DNA of 64,000 nucleotides from Thereva unica (lineage: Eukaryota; Arthropoda; Insecta; Diptera; Therevidae): positions 98,426,326 through 98,490,325 of the forward strand of contig OX465281.1 of assembly GCA_949987705.1 (NCBI GenBank), given 5' to 3'. Made by a program: the position numbers and the translations under genes. This document shows positions 22,835 through 34,469 of this stretch, in pieces. How positions within the stretch are numbered: the first letter of the stretch is position 1; every line of letters begins with the position of its first letter. Under the pieces are notes generated by a model. The model was not told the origin of the DNA. It made no database searches and saw only the letters and a list, made by a program, of their open reading frames with translations.

Positions 22835-22852
22835 GTATTAGTTTAATACATA
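22835..22852. repeat. 18-bp linker between E1 and E2, LTR-derived
   Basis: GTATTAGTTTAATACATA resembles gypsy-1 LTR positions 33525-33541 (GTTTAGTTTAGTACATA), and E2 is followed by GTACATATCTCATTAG, continuing the same LTR. Both E copies therefore appear to have landed a few bases apart in one gypsy-1 LTR. Confidence 0.6.
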
Positions 22853-22873
22853 CATTGATTATATACTAAGTAG

Positions 22874-23338
22874 ATATGGACCACTGACATATAGTAATGG
22901 ACTGCTGATTGACAATGCTGAATGGCACCATTTTTCTCCAGAAATAGAAAACCTTTTTCATGTAAACAAAAAATTTTTCTTCAAATTTAGGCGAAAATAA
23001 GTGATAAGATGTCTGTTATAATTAATAGAAATTAATTTCCATCACTCATTTCTATTTATTAGCAGTTTTTTCATTAAATAAATGTATTTATTCCAAAACT
23101 GTGACAGTTATTTTCCCTGTTTAACGGACTTTTTAAAATAGCTCAAGAGTGAGGCAGAAGAACGAAAACTATACCTGTCTATTTTTTTCTTATTATGTTT
23201 ACATCGCTGATATGCGCTGACGATTACAGTTCATTGGAATTTAACGTGGGAGCGAGTCAGCAATAGTTTTTGGTGCCACTTTTTTGTATGGGATTTTGCT
23301 TATTTAGCAGTCCATTACTATATGTCAGTGATATGGAC
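22874..23338. mobile_element. 449-bp MITE, opposite orientation, duplication ATATGGAC
   Basis: Element 22882-23330, the reverse complement of the MITE at 22361-22809, flanked by ATATGGAC at 22874-22881 and 23331-23338. It lies in the left terminal repeat of E2, at a site offset by four bases from the one used in E1. Together the two produce a near-perfect ~970-bp palindrome. Confidence 0.9.
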
Positions 23339-24210
23339 AAACGCGAGTCAAATTAACTTCAGGTTACGGCACCACGAGCTGGGGGCGCTAATATCGCAGG
23401 GTTTTATGCTCCGCTATATATGGTTAGTTTCCGAAATAAACTTTTTCTGGTTTATGTGAAAGCCCTTTGCGCATTTGAAAACAAAATCAGAAGCTGCGGC
23501 TTTGGGTTTAGTGGCTGCGAATCTAAAAATAGATTCCTATGCGCTTTTTCCTATTGTTTTGTTAGGGAAGGGCAGAGGATGAAAAAATGATGATTTCGTA
23601 GTTGATGGGTGAAATTTTACAATGAGGGAATGAAATGAATGGGCGAGATAATTTTAATGGGAAATTTGGCATCACGGGTTTTTTATTATGTTGAAAAAAT
23701 TGAAATGGGTTTTCAGGGATTATTCCATTTTTTTAAATGAGTTTTGAATGACAAATAGAATTCGTAGAAATTCGTAATTTTTACGGATAATTGTACTACT
23801 ATTGAGATGTATAAATAATTTCTATTTATGTGGCATGGTGAACCTTTTATACGAAGATGTCAATGAACCTTGCGTTTGATCTGTGAGGTGTTATATGGTT
23901 TCAACAACACCGGCTGTTTGTTCTATTTATTAACGAAGGGGAGGTATATGTAGTGGGCCTGCGATAGGCCGAGTTGGCTGTCTTGGGAAAAAAGGTGCAT
24001 GTAGGTAAAAGCGGTAAAAATTAGCGAGGGCTGCAAATACTACCGTGGCTTGAAGGGTCTCTAGAGGAGCAAAAGGGTGCTATCGCCAATGCACCTTCTT
24101 CGTTTTGCACCTTCTCCAGCCAAGGCAAGCTAGTTTTTGGAGCACCTGCAATACAGGTTCGCGCCACGCAACCGTCAAAAACAATTAAATATATAGTATT
24201 TTATTACAAA

Positions 24211-26110
24211 AAAATTTGTTGTCTGTAAAGAGGGTTTACGGACGATAGTTTAACGTGACAACGTCATGAGAAAACATTGATGAAATGATTGCATACTTTT
24301 ATGAATAAACTTGAATCATTTATATTAAACTAGCAAAAACCCGCGTGCGTTGCAACGCCTTTCAATAAAATAAGATTATGAGGACACAGTCTGCGATAGG
24401 AAAAAGCTATAGTGAAAAAAGAACAAATCTGGGAAAATTGATTTCGGGAGATGACCGCCATGGACCAAATGATATATTGAGTATACTATATTGCCTATGG
24501 TGTTCTACTTATCATACTCTTTCATTTGATACCCATGTCGAAGGGGTTGTGAAGAAAATATTAATCCGCACTCTTGAGATGGCCGCTATGGACCAAACGA
24601 TATATTGAGTATACTATATTGCATATGGTGTTCTACTTATCATACTCTCTCATTTGATACCCATCTAGAAGGAGTTGTGAAGAAAATGGTAAACCGCCCT
24701 TTTGAGATGGCCGCCATGGACCAAATTATAAATTGAGTATACTATATTGCTTATGGTGTTCTACTTTTCATAGCCTTTCATTTGATACCCATGTCTCGGG
24801 TGTTGTGAAGAAAATCGCAATCCGCCCTCTTGAGATGGCCGCCATGAATCTAAAGACATGGTCTATGGCATTCTTCTTATAATGCCCTTTCATTTGATAC
24901 CAATGTCGAGGGGGGAGTGAAGAAAATGATCATCCTCCCTCTTGAGATGACCGCCATGGACCAAACGATATATTGAGTATACTATATTGCTTATGGTGTT
25001 CTACTTATCATACCCTTTCATTTGAAATCCATATCGAGAGGTGTGAAAATATCGGTAATCCAACCTCTGGAGATGGCCGCTGTGGACCAAACGATATATA
25101 TTGAGTATACTATATTGCTTATGTGTTCTACTTATCATACTCTCTCATTTGATACCCATCTCGAAGGGGTTGTGAAGAAAATGGTAATCCGCCCGCTTGA
25201 GATGATCGCCATGGACCAAACGATATATTGAGTATACTTTATTGCCTATGGTGTTCTACTTATCATACTCTTTCATTCGATATCCATGTCGAAGGTGTTG
25301 TGAAGAAAATGGTAATCCGCATTCTTGAGGTGGCCGCTATGGACCAAGCGACATATTGAGTATACTATATTGCTTATATTGTTCTACTTATCATACTCTT
25401 TCATTGGATACCCATTTCGAATGGGTTGTGAAGAAAATGGTCATCTGCTCTCTTGTGATGACTGCCATGGACCAAACGATATATTGAGTATACTATATTG
25501 CTTTTGGTGTTCTACTTACCATAACCTTTCATTTGATATCCATGTCGAGGGGTTGTAAAGAAAATGGTAATCCGCCCTCTTGAGATGGCTGCTATGGACC
25601 AAGCGCCTGCTTTTGAAATTTTTTTGCTATAAACCTCACGGAGCCCTAGACCTTTCCAACGAATGCAAAACCGTGGAAATCGGATCGTGCGTTCTCTAAT
25701 TATAGCGTCTGGAAGGAAAACCCGACTTATTTTTATATTATAGATAATAACAGTAAATGTCCCACCTTGCGACTTGTGAATGGTAATAGCACAAGCAGGA
25801 ACGCAAGGAAACTGTTTTCGTTTGCATTTCACGGTTTTCGTCAGTGTAATGTTCACTATTTTCTTATACACCGGCACCCAGTTAGGAGACAGAGTGTTTG
25901 GCTTGCTTTGCTTATTGTTGACAATTTGACAATAATTTAATCTAATTAATATTGACAATTTTAATCAAATTTTTAAGATTACTACGATCAATTTTTTAAA
26001 ATTACTTCGGGAGATAACGGGACATAACGGGACATAACGGGACAATGAGTCATCATTTTTCGTGCATGCAGCCGGCGTTCATCGTTTTAATAGACGTTGT
26101 CACGTCAAAA
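24211..26110 (-). mobile_element. Helentron copy D (minus strand), split by a tandem-array element
   Basis: 5' end at 26110 (complement of TTGACGTGACAACGTC), decamer block at about 26000-26044, the A/C-type deletion joint and helicase piece ([16 protein letters not shown], frame 25512-25958), then an interruption from about 25745 to 24330, and the Helentron 3' end (TCATGACGTTGTCACG complement) at 24211-24329. The endonuclease part is missing. The short sequence TATAGTATTTTATTACAA occurs on both outer flanks (24191-24208 and 26130-26147). Confidence 0.75.
24330..25745 (+). repeat. HINE-like element with ~125-130-bp tandem repeats (about 9-10 units)
   Basis: Starts CTAGCAAAAACCCGCGTGCG with the perfect palindrome GCGTTGCAACGC. 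The middle is a diverged tandem array whose unit includes TTCTACTTATCATACTCTTT, CATTTGATACCCATGTCGA, GTTGTGAAGAAAATGG and CTTGAGATGGCCGCCATGGA. The end reads AAAACCCGACTTATTTTTAT then TATTATAGAT. Palindrome, tandem core and defined end are the architecture described for non-autonomous Helentrons (DINE-1/HINE); an RTE-derived SINE is an alternative. Confidence 0.65.
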
Positions 26111-26129
26111 ACTATTATAACGAGTATTA

Positions 26130-26985
26130 TATAGTATTTTATTACAACAAAAACTATTATAACTTATAACGAGTTAAAATAAATTGAGAGGACTATTAAA
26201 CCAATTATTGTAATTACAACCAGACGCATTTTGATAAAGACTAATCCGAGGCTGAAGTTCTGTTAATTTATTTTTTCCAAAGATGAAAGAATAATAATAT
26301 TAATAATGTTACAATATTGCTAACTAAATATCTAGGTAGCCGGATGCTCCCGAAGTATCGAGGTCATTGATGGTGGCTTGTGCCGTAAGGCTCGTGAACT
26401 TTTGGTTGGGGTCATGTGTCGTATGGGTTGTGGCCGTGGGAACATAACTTCTGCCCAGATATACGAGTTATGTTCAATACAATTCCATATAAGGCGGAAT
26501 GTAGGACTTGTAGATTGTAGAGGGCCGCCTGCTGAAAGAGGAACTTGCATCTCTTCAGGAATCTGATAATTGATAAGCATTGCATTGATAAGCTTGTTTG
26601 GCGATTTGGAATATGTGATTACTCCATCTCAGATCTGGGACCTTATTTTCTATTGCAATATTGTTATTTTTTTTTCGGTCTTGCCCGTTCTTGTCTTATA
26701 TTGACGAAGCCGTAGGAGTAACGCATTGTGTCATTGCCAAAAGTATGAACTGGGTTGGAGGGGATTGAGAGCATATCATTAATGAATATTAGAAAGAAAT
26801 CAGGTGAGAAAGTCGACTCTCGGAAAACGCCGGTCGAGATTCGACGCCATCCCGTACTACCTTAATTGAATGGCCAGAAATAAAGCTCTCAAACCAGTTC
26901 TTTAGTACTGAGATGTGCGTTAATTTTACAGTTTTACAGAAAGCGTCGAATTTTCCATCTGTGCAAAGAAATTTGCACGCATAAT
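26130..26985 (-). pseudogene. LINE-A family RT remnant inside E2
   Basis: Same piece as in E1 but less interrupted. The minus-strand frame 26580-26332 reads as an RT thumb (IWNCIEHNSYIWAE, cf. SYIRPRLEYNSHIWAG in LINE-A). The segment 26690-26960 corresponds to the GVPQGS/INDL region with stops. The shared breakpoints with E1 show that the LINE was present before the two E copies separated. Confidence 0.65.
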
Positions 26986-26991
26986 GCCGGA

Positions 26992-27311
26992 TTCATCGTT
27001 GCGGATGATTCGCGCCGCACTTATGTGCGCGCATACTTTTTGTATGAAAAATTGTACCTTTCTCAATTTTGGGAAATTTTTGGGATTTTTTTTTCTCTCT
27101 CAAAAAAAGTTGAACCAACTTCAACTTTTGTGCGGCGGATTTTAAAAATTGTCAAAAAAATCATATGTTTTTGATGAAAATTGTCTGAAAAACTGTCAAA
27201 TCATACAAAATGTGCGGCACACTATGACTACAACAATGAATTAGTTCAGCTGACTCTCCTTTTGGGAAATTTGTGCGACGCAACTCATCCGAAACGATGA
27301 ATCCGGCATAA
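26992..27311. mobile_element. 314-bp MITE, TAA duplication, with empty site in E1
   Basis: Element 26995-27308, ends TGCCGGATTCATCGTT and complement AACGATGAATCCGGCA; TAA at 26992-26994 and 27309-27311. E1 has the uninterrupted sequence ...GCACGCATAACTCTGCG at 20549-20565, so the insertion post-dates the E1/E2 split. Harbinger-like. Confidence 0.9.
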
Positions 27312-29144
27312 CTCTGCGCTCAAGTTTCTGCAAAAATGTATGCAGTTTTAAAAAGAGGCGGCTTTTCTATCCACTCAATCAACTCAATAATTTTTAAAGC
27401 TACAACTTTTAATAAAATGACCAGCATTTAATAAAAAATTCACCTTTGAACTAAAAAAAATAGTAAAACTGAATGAAAATATTGTAGATATGTATTAAAG
27501 AACTTGTTAAGAAACTGGCTGATGTGCATTTAGTGTTTAATGGTGGGTCTACACGAAAGAGGGGTTTGCCCGTCTTACTTTGATGTTTGAATGAAATGGC
27601 CGGCGGAATCCTTGTGCGGACAATGTCGACGGAATGTTTTTGCGCACATTTCCAGCGGCTTTCCTTTGTTTCACAGATAAAACTCAATGGGAAATCTTAT
27701 GAATAGCTAGCTATAAGGCTCACATGCCCAGCTACCTAGTAAGATGAATATTGAATATCACGAAGGCCTTTAAATTAACGGTTAATTTATACATACTAAA
27801 AAAGCTGGTCGTCCCAAGCAAGAGCATGTGAGCCCTCATCATTTTTATAGCTACACAATATGTTTGAAGTTTGGCTCTCGTTGCAACCTGAACATCAAGA
27901 ATTCCAACTTGTTTGCAACAACTGAGTTTTTGTGTCGACGGACCCGCCACTAATTATAGGTTTTCATGGCAGGCTTCCAGTTGAATAATGAATCCAGACT
28001 GGTTTGTTCTTAATAATTTAAATTATTTTTATTTCCAATTGGATTATTTTCATTAATTTTTAAAATTTGATACTATCAGAAGTAAGCAAAAGGGTAGTTT
28101 TATTGAAGCTACCATAATTAAATGAACGGGTGGTGGAGTGGGATATTCATATACATGTACATATATATAAAATTCTTAGAATTTTAGATAATTATTTACT
28201 TTATCACCGCACCCCCGCAGGAGGTAGGCTTTGTAAGGGGTTGACCAGAGCATGTTGCTTTTGGAATTAGCCGTTGGTCACCGGTTGGTTATTCAGGGTT
28301 AAAATTTTGTAAAAGTAATTTTTATAAAAAATAGCAGTTTAATTCTCCCACCAAAAACTCACCGCATTTTTGGAGTACTGCGCGAACTTTTGCGTCTGAT
28401 AAAGTAAACAATTACCCTTAAAACAAACATTTTAAAAAATCTTTCAAAATCGGAACTCTTCTTTTTTCATTGACGACTACCACTCTTGAGAAATATGAAG
28501 TAGGGTTTTAAACGAAAGTTTTTTATTGTTTTCTATTATTGCACGCAAATATGTATACATATATTCACATTTTCAAATAGTTTGCTCAATTTGCTCTAAA
28601 AGCAATAATAAAATCAATAAAAAAAACTAGAATTTTGTTAAAAACAAACTTATTTAATTTTTCTCAAAATAAAAAAAACACGATGCTAAAGTTCCCATTA
28701 AATCTCTCTTCCCATTCATTAATTTCTTCATTCATAAATTTCAGCCACCGGCCAAGAAATCATTGTAGTTTCAGCCCACCCACCCCCTTCCAAAACAAAA
28801 CAAAAGGAATGCCCGCACAGGAATCTATTTTTAGATCCGAAACTTTTGGTTTTTCTTCCCACATGCGTCAAGGGCTTTGAAATGCTTTTTTAAATTCAGG
28901 CGCAAACCCGCTTTTTTATGTTTTACTAAAAAATAGCAAAATTAAAAAAATTGTCTATTTTATGATTATTATGCACTAATAAAAAATTAATATTATTAAA
29001 CTAATGTTGTAAGCCCATTCCCATTAATTTTAGAGGTTTACAACAGAAATTCGCAGCCCTAAAACTTAATTCAGTGTAACTAGCGCCATCTAACAAGACA
29101 ACCTGAAAGATGTTTGTCCATATCTACTTACTCTATAATCAATG

Positions 29145-29238
29145 GTACATATCTCATTAGTTCAGACAACAACCACAGTCGTTACCGACATCCGTTGATT
29201 ATGCTTTTTAACAAGCAGATGGCGCATAAATCATCACA
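29145..29238 (-). repeat. Gypsy-1 3' LTR, truncated to its last ~94 bp
   Basis: Matches the end of the complete LTR (33534-33627), including AGATGGCGCA and ATCATCACA. The rest of this LTR is displaced or lost at the E2 junction. Confidence 0.75.
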
Positions 29239-29882
29239 ATACATATTAAAATAATTGGGTAAAAAAAATTCATAGCAAGTTTTGGTCTGCATAATTTTTT
29301 TCTCGAAACATTTGTTAAACCCATCTGTTTAGCTAAGCAACGAGATATACATATAATTTTGCAGAATTTTTATTTTTATTTATTCTCAATTGTAACAATA
29401 ACAGTGTGATTATTTATTCAGTATTTTTTATTTCCAATATACGTTATAACTTGTCTTTTTGAATTCCTTTTTTCCATAATCTATTGTTATTACTTGTTTG
29501 CTTTTTTTAATTTATTTCACGGCTAACTTGATTAAAGTAAAATCTGAAAAGTGAATAATAAATTTACACTGATTATCTATAAGTAGATGCGTAATCAAGG
29601 GACCTGCGACGATGGCGGGTGGTTCGTGTTTGGCGGCGCTGGCGTCTGTTTTCTTTTTACGGTTTCGGCAAAACTTGCAAGATTTGGATGTTTTGGTTTG
29701 GAGTTTAGATAATATATAATTAAAAAGCTAAGGGCTTTCGATGTTGTAAATAAATTGTACATAAGAAGGTATTTTCTTGGAATATTTAAATAAAATTGAA
29801 TTTATTTTGGCGGCACCGTGGAAAAATCGTGCAAAAATATTATTGAATATTATTTAATCTTCTGAATCTTCTGAATCAGTTT
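29239..29882 (-). other. Gypsy-1 3' untranslated region
   Basis: AT-rich, no ORF; lies between the truncated 3' LTR and the end of pol. A GC-rich patch (about 29605-29650) contains GACGATGGCGGGTGG. No env gene is visible. Confidence 0.5.
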
Positions 29883-30835
29883 TCAAATCCATCCTGGATC
29901 CGGCTGATGAAAAGGGCACAGCCTGTCTATGTGCACAATCTTCTTCTTGGCTTTGGGTCCTTGTTGAATCCTGTAGACAACATCGTTGATCCGTGTTGGG
30001 ATTTTATAGGGCCCCTCCCACTGGCGCTGAAGTTTCGGAGACTTGCCTTTTCGTCGTCGAGGGTTGAACAGCCAAACGAGGTCACCTTCTTGGTATCCTC
30101 TACAGTTTGCTCGGAGGTCGTACCTAGTTTTCATCCTGTCACTGGCTATCTTAAGATTCTTCCTTGCAAGCTGATGGATATCTGCGAGTCGATCACGAAG
30201 TTCACCTGTATAACCGCCAGTAGACTCGTTGCTTTCAACAGATGTCCCAAATTTTAAGTCGCTTGGCAGCCGGATTTGTCTTCCAAAAATCACACTACAA
30301 GGGGTTTGTCCTGTGGAATTATGAACCGCTGTCCGATAAGCCATTAGAAATATAGGGATGTAACTGTCCCAGTCACGCTGGTGCTCACTAACAACTTTCC
30401 TTAGGTGTTCTAGCATTGTCCTGTTGAATCGCTCTACCATTCCATCGGACTGGGGATGAAGAGGCGTCGTCCTGGTCTTCTTCACTCCAAGTATCTTACA
30501 TACTTCTTGAAAAACTTGAGATTCAAAGTTTCTGCCTTGGTCAGAATGAAGCTCATGAGGAACACCAAATCTGCAGATCCAATTGTTCACTAATTCCTCT
30601 GCAACAGTGATTGCTTCCTGATTTGGAATGGCATATGCTTCGGGCCACTTACTGAAGTAGTCCATGATCACCAAAATGTAACGATTTCCTCGGTCTGACA
30701 CCGGAAAAGGTCCCGCCACATCAATTGCGATTCTTTCAAATGGGGCTCCCACGTTGTATTCCTGCATTTCTCCTTTTGTTCTTACCCGAGGGCCTTGCTG
30801 CTGGCACAGGTTGTGCATTTACGGCACAGTCTGCA
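29883..30835 (-). pseudogene. Gypsy-1 integrase
   Basis: Ty3/gypsy integrase catalytic core and C-terminal part on the minus strand (frame 30818-29883, 311 aa). The D,D,E residues are seen in IAIDVAGPF, ELHSDQGRNFES and HPQSDGMVERFNR; a GPY/F-type module follows (WEGPYKIPTRINDVVYRI). It would join cDNA ends to host DNA. The zinc-binding N-terminal part is in another frame (end of the 30736-31791 frame: EECHNGASGGHLGVNKNLA, then C residues), a frameshift at about 30800. Confidence 0.9.
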
Positions 30836-32560
30836 ACATCGTCTCGCATGTGAAGCCAATAGAATCTATCTCTTATTTTTGCCAAATTTTTATTGACTCC
30901 CAGATGTCCTCCTGATGCGCCGTTATGACACTCCTCGAGAATATCCCTTATTCTAACGCGAGGGACTAATACCTTCATTCGATGAGAGGTACCGTCAGCG
31001 GTTTCCCATTTGCGCTTTAATACTCCTCGCTCAATGTACAAAGAATCCCATTGGGCCCAATAGCTCTTCAGGGTCTCGCTCCTCTCAGCAATGTCCTTCC
31101 ATTCAGGCTTTTCCTCGTATTCCTTCCATGTCAGAATTGAAGAAATATCCGGGTCGTCGCGTTGGGCGTCTCGGAGTCCCTGGTCATCCCATCCTGTCGT
31201 TGGCTCGACTGTCGTCCTTTGACACTTTTCATCGATATGTCCACAATGTTTGCAGTCTGGTACTCCCTTTCTGTGGTCTATATTGAAGTCGTAGGACTGA
31301 AGTCTCTCTATCCATCTTGCCACTTGTCCTTCAGGGTTTTTGAATTGCATCAGCCATTTTACTGCTGCATGATCCGTTCGAAGGATGAAGTTTTGCCCAT
31401 AGAGATACTTGTCGAAGTATTTAGTTGAGTCCACGATTGCCAATAGTTCCCGTCTTGTGACACAGTAATTCCGCTCCGATTTTGACAGCGCTCTACTGTA
31501 GTAAGCTATGACCTTTTCCTGTCCTTCGAAGTTTTGTGATAGCACTGCACCAATTCCGACATTACTCGCATCTGTGTCCAATATGAATCTTTCGCCTGGC
31601 TTCGGGTATGTGAGCATTGGTGCTTGGCAAAGTCCTCGTTTTAGTGTGTTGAAACTTTCCTCGCACTTTTCTGTCCAGATAAATGGTTTTCCTTTTTCTG
31701 TCAGTTTATGTAATTCCGTAGCTATGTCAGCAAAATTCCTGAAAAAAACGCCTATAATAGGTGGCAAGTCCCAAAAAGCTTCGAAATTCATGTTTATCCT
31801 TCGGTGTGGGCCAATTCTTAACCGCTGTTATTTTCTCAGGATCTGTTTGAACTCCATTGGATGAAACCACATGTCTGAGATAGTTAACTTGGTCTCTGAA
31901 CAGTACGCACTTTTTAGGACTGAGTTTCAGTTGGGCAGTTTTCAACTTTTAGAAAACCTCTCGTAGATTGCCCAGATGTTCCTCGAAACCTTTTCCAACG
32001 ACGATGATATCGTCCAAATAAACCAGACAAGTCTTCCATGTCAGTCCTCGCAAGACGCATTCCATCAGTCGTTCGAATGTAGCTGGAGCATTACACAGGC
32101 CAAACGGCATGACTGTAAACTGCCACAGGCTGTTTCCTACAGAGAAGGCTGTTTCTCGGTCCTCCGGGTGAATTTCGACTTGCCAGTAGCCGCTCTTAGG
32201 ATCCAAGGTAGAAAACCATTTAGCTCCAGAGAGAGTATCCAGTGTGTCATCGATACGAGGTAATGGGTAGCTGTCCTTTTTAGTGATGTCGTTTAGCCGC
32301 CGATAATCCGCGCAAAATCTTGTACTGCCATCTTTCTTTCTGACTAGAACCACGGGAGACATCCAAGAGCTTTTCGCCTCCTCTATAAGGCTTTGTCTTC
32401 TCATATCTTCAATCATACCAGCTGCCTCTTCCCGCTTGGCTAGTGGTATTCTTCTCGGCGGTTGTTTAATTGGCTGGGCATCTTTGGTGTCGATCCTATG
32501 TTGAACGATGTCTGTTTTCGCAAAGTCATCATCTCTCATGGCGAAGATATCACTGAAATC
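30736..32560 (-). pseudogene. Gypsy-1 reverse transcriptase and RNase H
   Basis: Minus-strand frames 32539-31949, 31945-31727 and 31791-30736. RT motifs: SPVVLVRKKDGSTRFCADYR, LDPKSGYWQVEI, PFGLCNAPATFERLM and the catalytic VYLDDIIVVG. RNase H: FILDTDASNVGIGAVLSQ and the LLAIVDSTKYF helix. Frames are broken near 31945 (one stop) and 31740-31790. The protease and gag C-terminal parts expected upstream are absent: RT starts directly after a gag N-terminal remnant. Confidence 0.9.
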
Positions 32561-32565
32561 CTCTA

Positions 32566-33000
32566 CTAATTTCCTTGCCTGGGAATACTATTTTTGTCGA
32601 CAGAAATGGACATCAATTCGAGTTTCTGCTCCAACTGATTTCTCTGTTCCTCCATCGACTCTTTGAGCTCTGCTAACGAGCGTTCACGAACTACTGCTAC
32701 CAATTTCTGTTCATCTTTTAACGCCAACACTTCTGCCTTGATCTCTGCTGATGCACGCTCTTGCGCTTCCTTCATAACCATCAATGTTTTAAAAAGTTCT
32801 GCCATACTCACTGTCGTTTCTTCTGTCTCCGCTTCTACCTCGCCTTCAAACATGTAGGTTTCAGGATCTTTACCTTCGTTCACCATAGATTCTCGAAGCA
32901 GGGCGGTTAGGGCATTTTTAGCCCCCACCATTGACAACGAGCGCTTACTTAATTCTCTTTTCAACTCCACAGTGCGCAAATCCACTAACTTTCGACCCAT
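32566..33000 (-). pseudogene. Gypsy-1 gag N-terminal remnant
   Basis: 144-aa minus-strand frame starting MGRKLVDLRTVELKREL. The first 40 residues (LKRELSKRSLSMVGAKNALTA) look like a SAP-type helix pair found at the N-terminus of many gypsy Gag proteins; the rest is a charged coiled coil (KEAQERASAEIKAEVLALKD). It ends 27 bp before the RT frame, so an internal deletion removed capsid, nucleocapsid and protease. Confidence 0.75.
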
Positions 33001-33112
33001 TTTATTAATAAGTCCTTATTTCTCACGCACAAAATTTAAATTCCAGTCCCAATTATTATTCAAGTTCACTTATTTCACTTATCTCTTAATTAATCTCACT
33101 TCTGACACCAGT
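33001..33112 (-). other. Gypsy-1 leader with primer-binding-site candidate
   Basis: Next to the LTR the minus strand reads TGGTGTCAGAAGTGAG (complement of 33096-33111), the normal place for a tRNA primer-binding site. The tRNA was not identified. Confidence 0.5.
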
Positions 33113-33627
33113 TGTTACGTTTTTACGGGTTAACGGATTCGTAGGATTAATTAAGGAATACACTTTTTAATTATCCACACAATAATTTATTTATCACAAA
33201 CCAAAACACAATTCAATTATTAACACAATTCTTACAGTTCACTATAATCACTTGCACTTTATTAACTCGCACTATTAAATTCTATCTATCGCTTTATAGT
33301 TCACTTTTAAATCACCACTTTTCACTGTTCTCACTTTAGAACACTTTTATCGCCTTTCAAATCAAAACTGACTCTCTCAGCGCCTGCAAGCCGCTTTTAT
33401 ATCCAAGCTCCACCTTTATTTAACTTCTGGAACTTTCTCGAGTCCCTTTTCTCGAGCCTAGTGGTATGTTCTTTTCTTTTCGTCCAGAAGCTTGAAGTTG
33501 TCTTCACTTATCGCGCGTGCCAAGTTTAGTTTAGTACATAAATCATTAGTTCAGACATCAACCAGAGTTGTTATCGACAATCGTTGATTATGCTTTTTCA
33601 CAAACAGATGGCGCACAAATCATCACA
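33113..33627 (-). repeat. Gypsy-1 5' LTR (515 bp)
   Basis: On the plus strand it starts TGTTACGTTTTTACGGG and ends ATCATCACA; it aligns along its length with the solo LTR at 46965-47456 (roughly 90% identical by eye). It interrupts the P-element transposase that resumes at about 33630. Confidence 0.85.
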
Positions 33628-33629
33628 AT

Positions 33630-34355
33630 ATCAATAACAATTCCTGAAGAGAACAATTCTGAAGAAGAGCTTGTAGTAAAAAAAATAATGATAAAACCTA
33701 TGTTAGAAATTGGTTGATCCCTCAATTTCCAGACACGGAAAATATATCAATATCGCAATTTCCATCGCCAATAAAGAACGGTGAATTAAATAAAGAAAAT
33801 GCCCCTATTACGAAATCTGCACCTTTTTATATTTATCAATCTCCACCGAAGAAAAATCGTGCAGACGAGAACAAAATTTCTTTAACTTTCTTGGATAATT
33901 TATTGGAAAATAAGAGCAACGAAGTAAAAACATTTGTTAAAAGCCAATTATTTCATAAGGAAAAAAGCCAATGGTCAGAAAATGAAAAACAGCTCGCTTT
34001 ACAACTTTTTTACAAATCTCCAGCCTCATATAAAAAAAATGATAAAGATGGGGTTTACTTTACCATCAGTAAGCACGATTCAAAAGTGGCATTTAGTCAT
34101 AAGGTTTAATACAGGCTTATCTGAAACCATTAAACAAATGCTACGAAAAAAAAAATCAGATATTTCAATTGAAAATAGACGTTGCATTTTATTATTTGAC
34201 GAAATGTCCAGCAAAACTGAATTAGAGTATAATTTAAGAGATAATATTATTTTCGGTTTTGAAGATTTGGGACCAATAGGGCGAACGAATAAGACTGCTT
34301 CAAGTGTTTTGCTCTTAATGATCCGAGGCGTTAATGTAAACTGGAATAGTGCTGT
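33630..34355 (+). pseudogene. P-element superfamily transposase fragment
   Basis: Two frames (33714-34109 and 33934-34401) that overlap through a frameshift at about 34030-34050. Residues TLPSVSTIQKW followed by CILLFDEMSSKTELEYN and IIFGFEDLG are the conserved core of P/THAP9-type transposases, with the first catalytic Asp in FDEM. Frame 1 has SQWSENEKQLALQLFYKSP, the helical segment that precedes it in the family. The N-terminal THAP domain is missing because gypsy-1 lies upstream; the C-terminal half is lost at about 34355. It is old and non-functional. Confidence 0.8.
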
Positions 34356-34469
34356 GTCGTTCGCGAACGATCCGTTCGTTCTGAACGGAACAACGTACTG
34401 AGCCAAATGAACTGGTTCACTAAGTAGTACATGTTCCGTTCTTTCGTTCAATGGTACTGCACTTGGCAG
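34356..34469. other. Short unclassified junction
   Basis: Between the P-element and Jockey remnants; rich in GAACGGAAC/GTTCGTTC motifs in both directions (TTCGTTCTGAACGGAAC at 34373-34389, then TGTTCCGTTCTTTCGTTC). Could be a transposon end; no match recognised. Confidence 0.3.

Larger units (their letters stand above)
22853..29144. mobile_element. Element E2, tandem neighbour of E1 with extra insertions
   Basis: Same termini and interior as E1 (CATTGATTATATAC start, ATAATCAATG end), close to identical by eye in shared parts such as 23339-24200 and 27309-29144. It differs by a 449-bp MITE near its left end, Helentron D with a tandem-array element (about 24211-26110), a 314-bp MITE (26995-27308) and loss of about 400 bp relative to E1 around 26665. 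Candidate 7-bp duplication: ATACATA left, GTACATA right. No intact ORF. Confidence 0.7.

Noticed and set aside
24400..25600. CRISPR-like array of regular repeats
   Set aside because: Repeats and 'spacers' diverge together, the unit is ~125-130 bp, and the context is eukaryotic transposon DNA.
33525..33541. E1 inserted directly in a complete gypsy-1 3' LTR
   Set aside because: The sequence left of E1 (18300-18435) is not LTR, so only the linker and the right flank support this; a rearrangement or earlier insertion must be involved.
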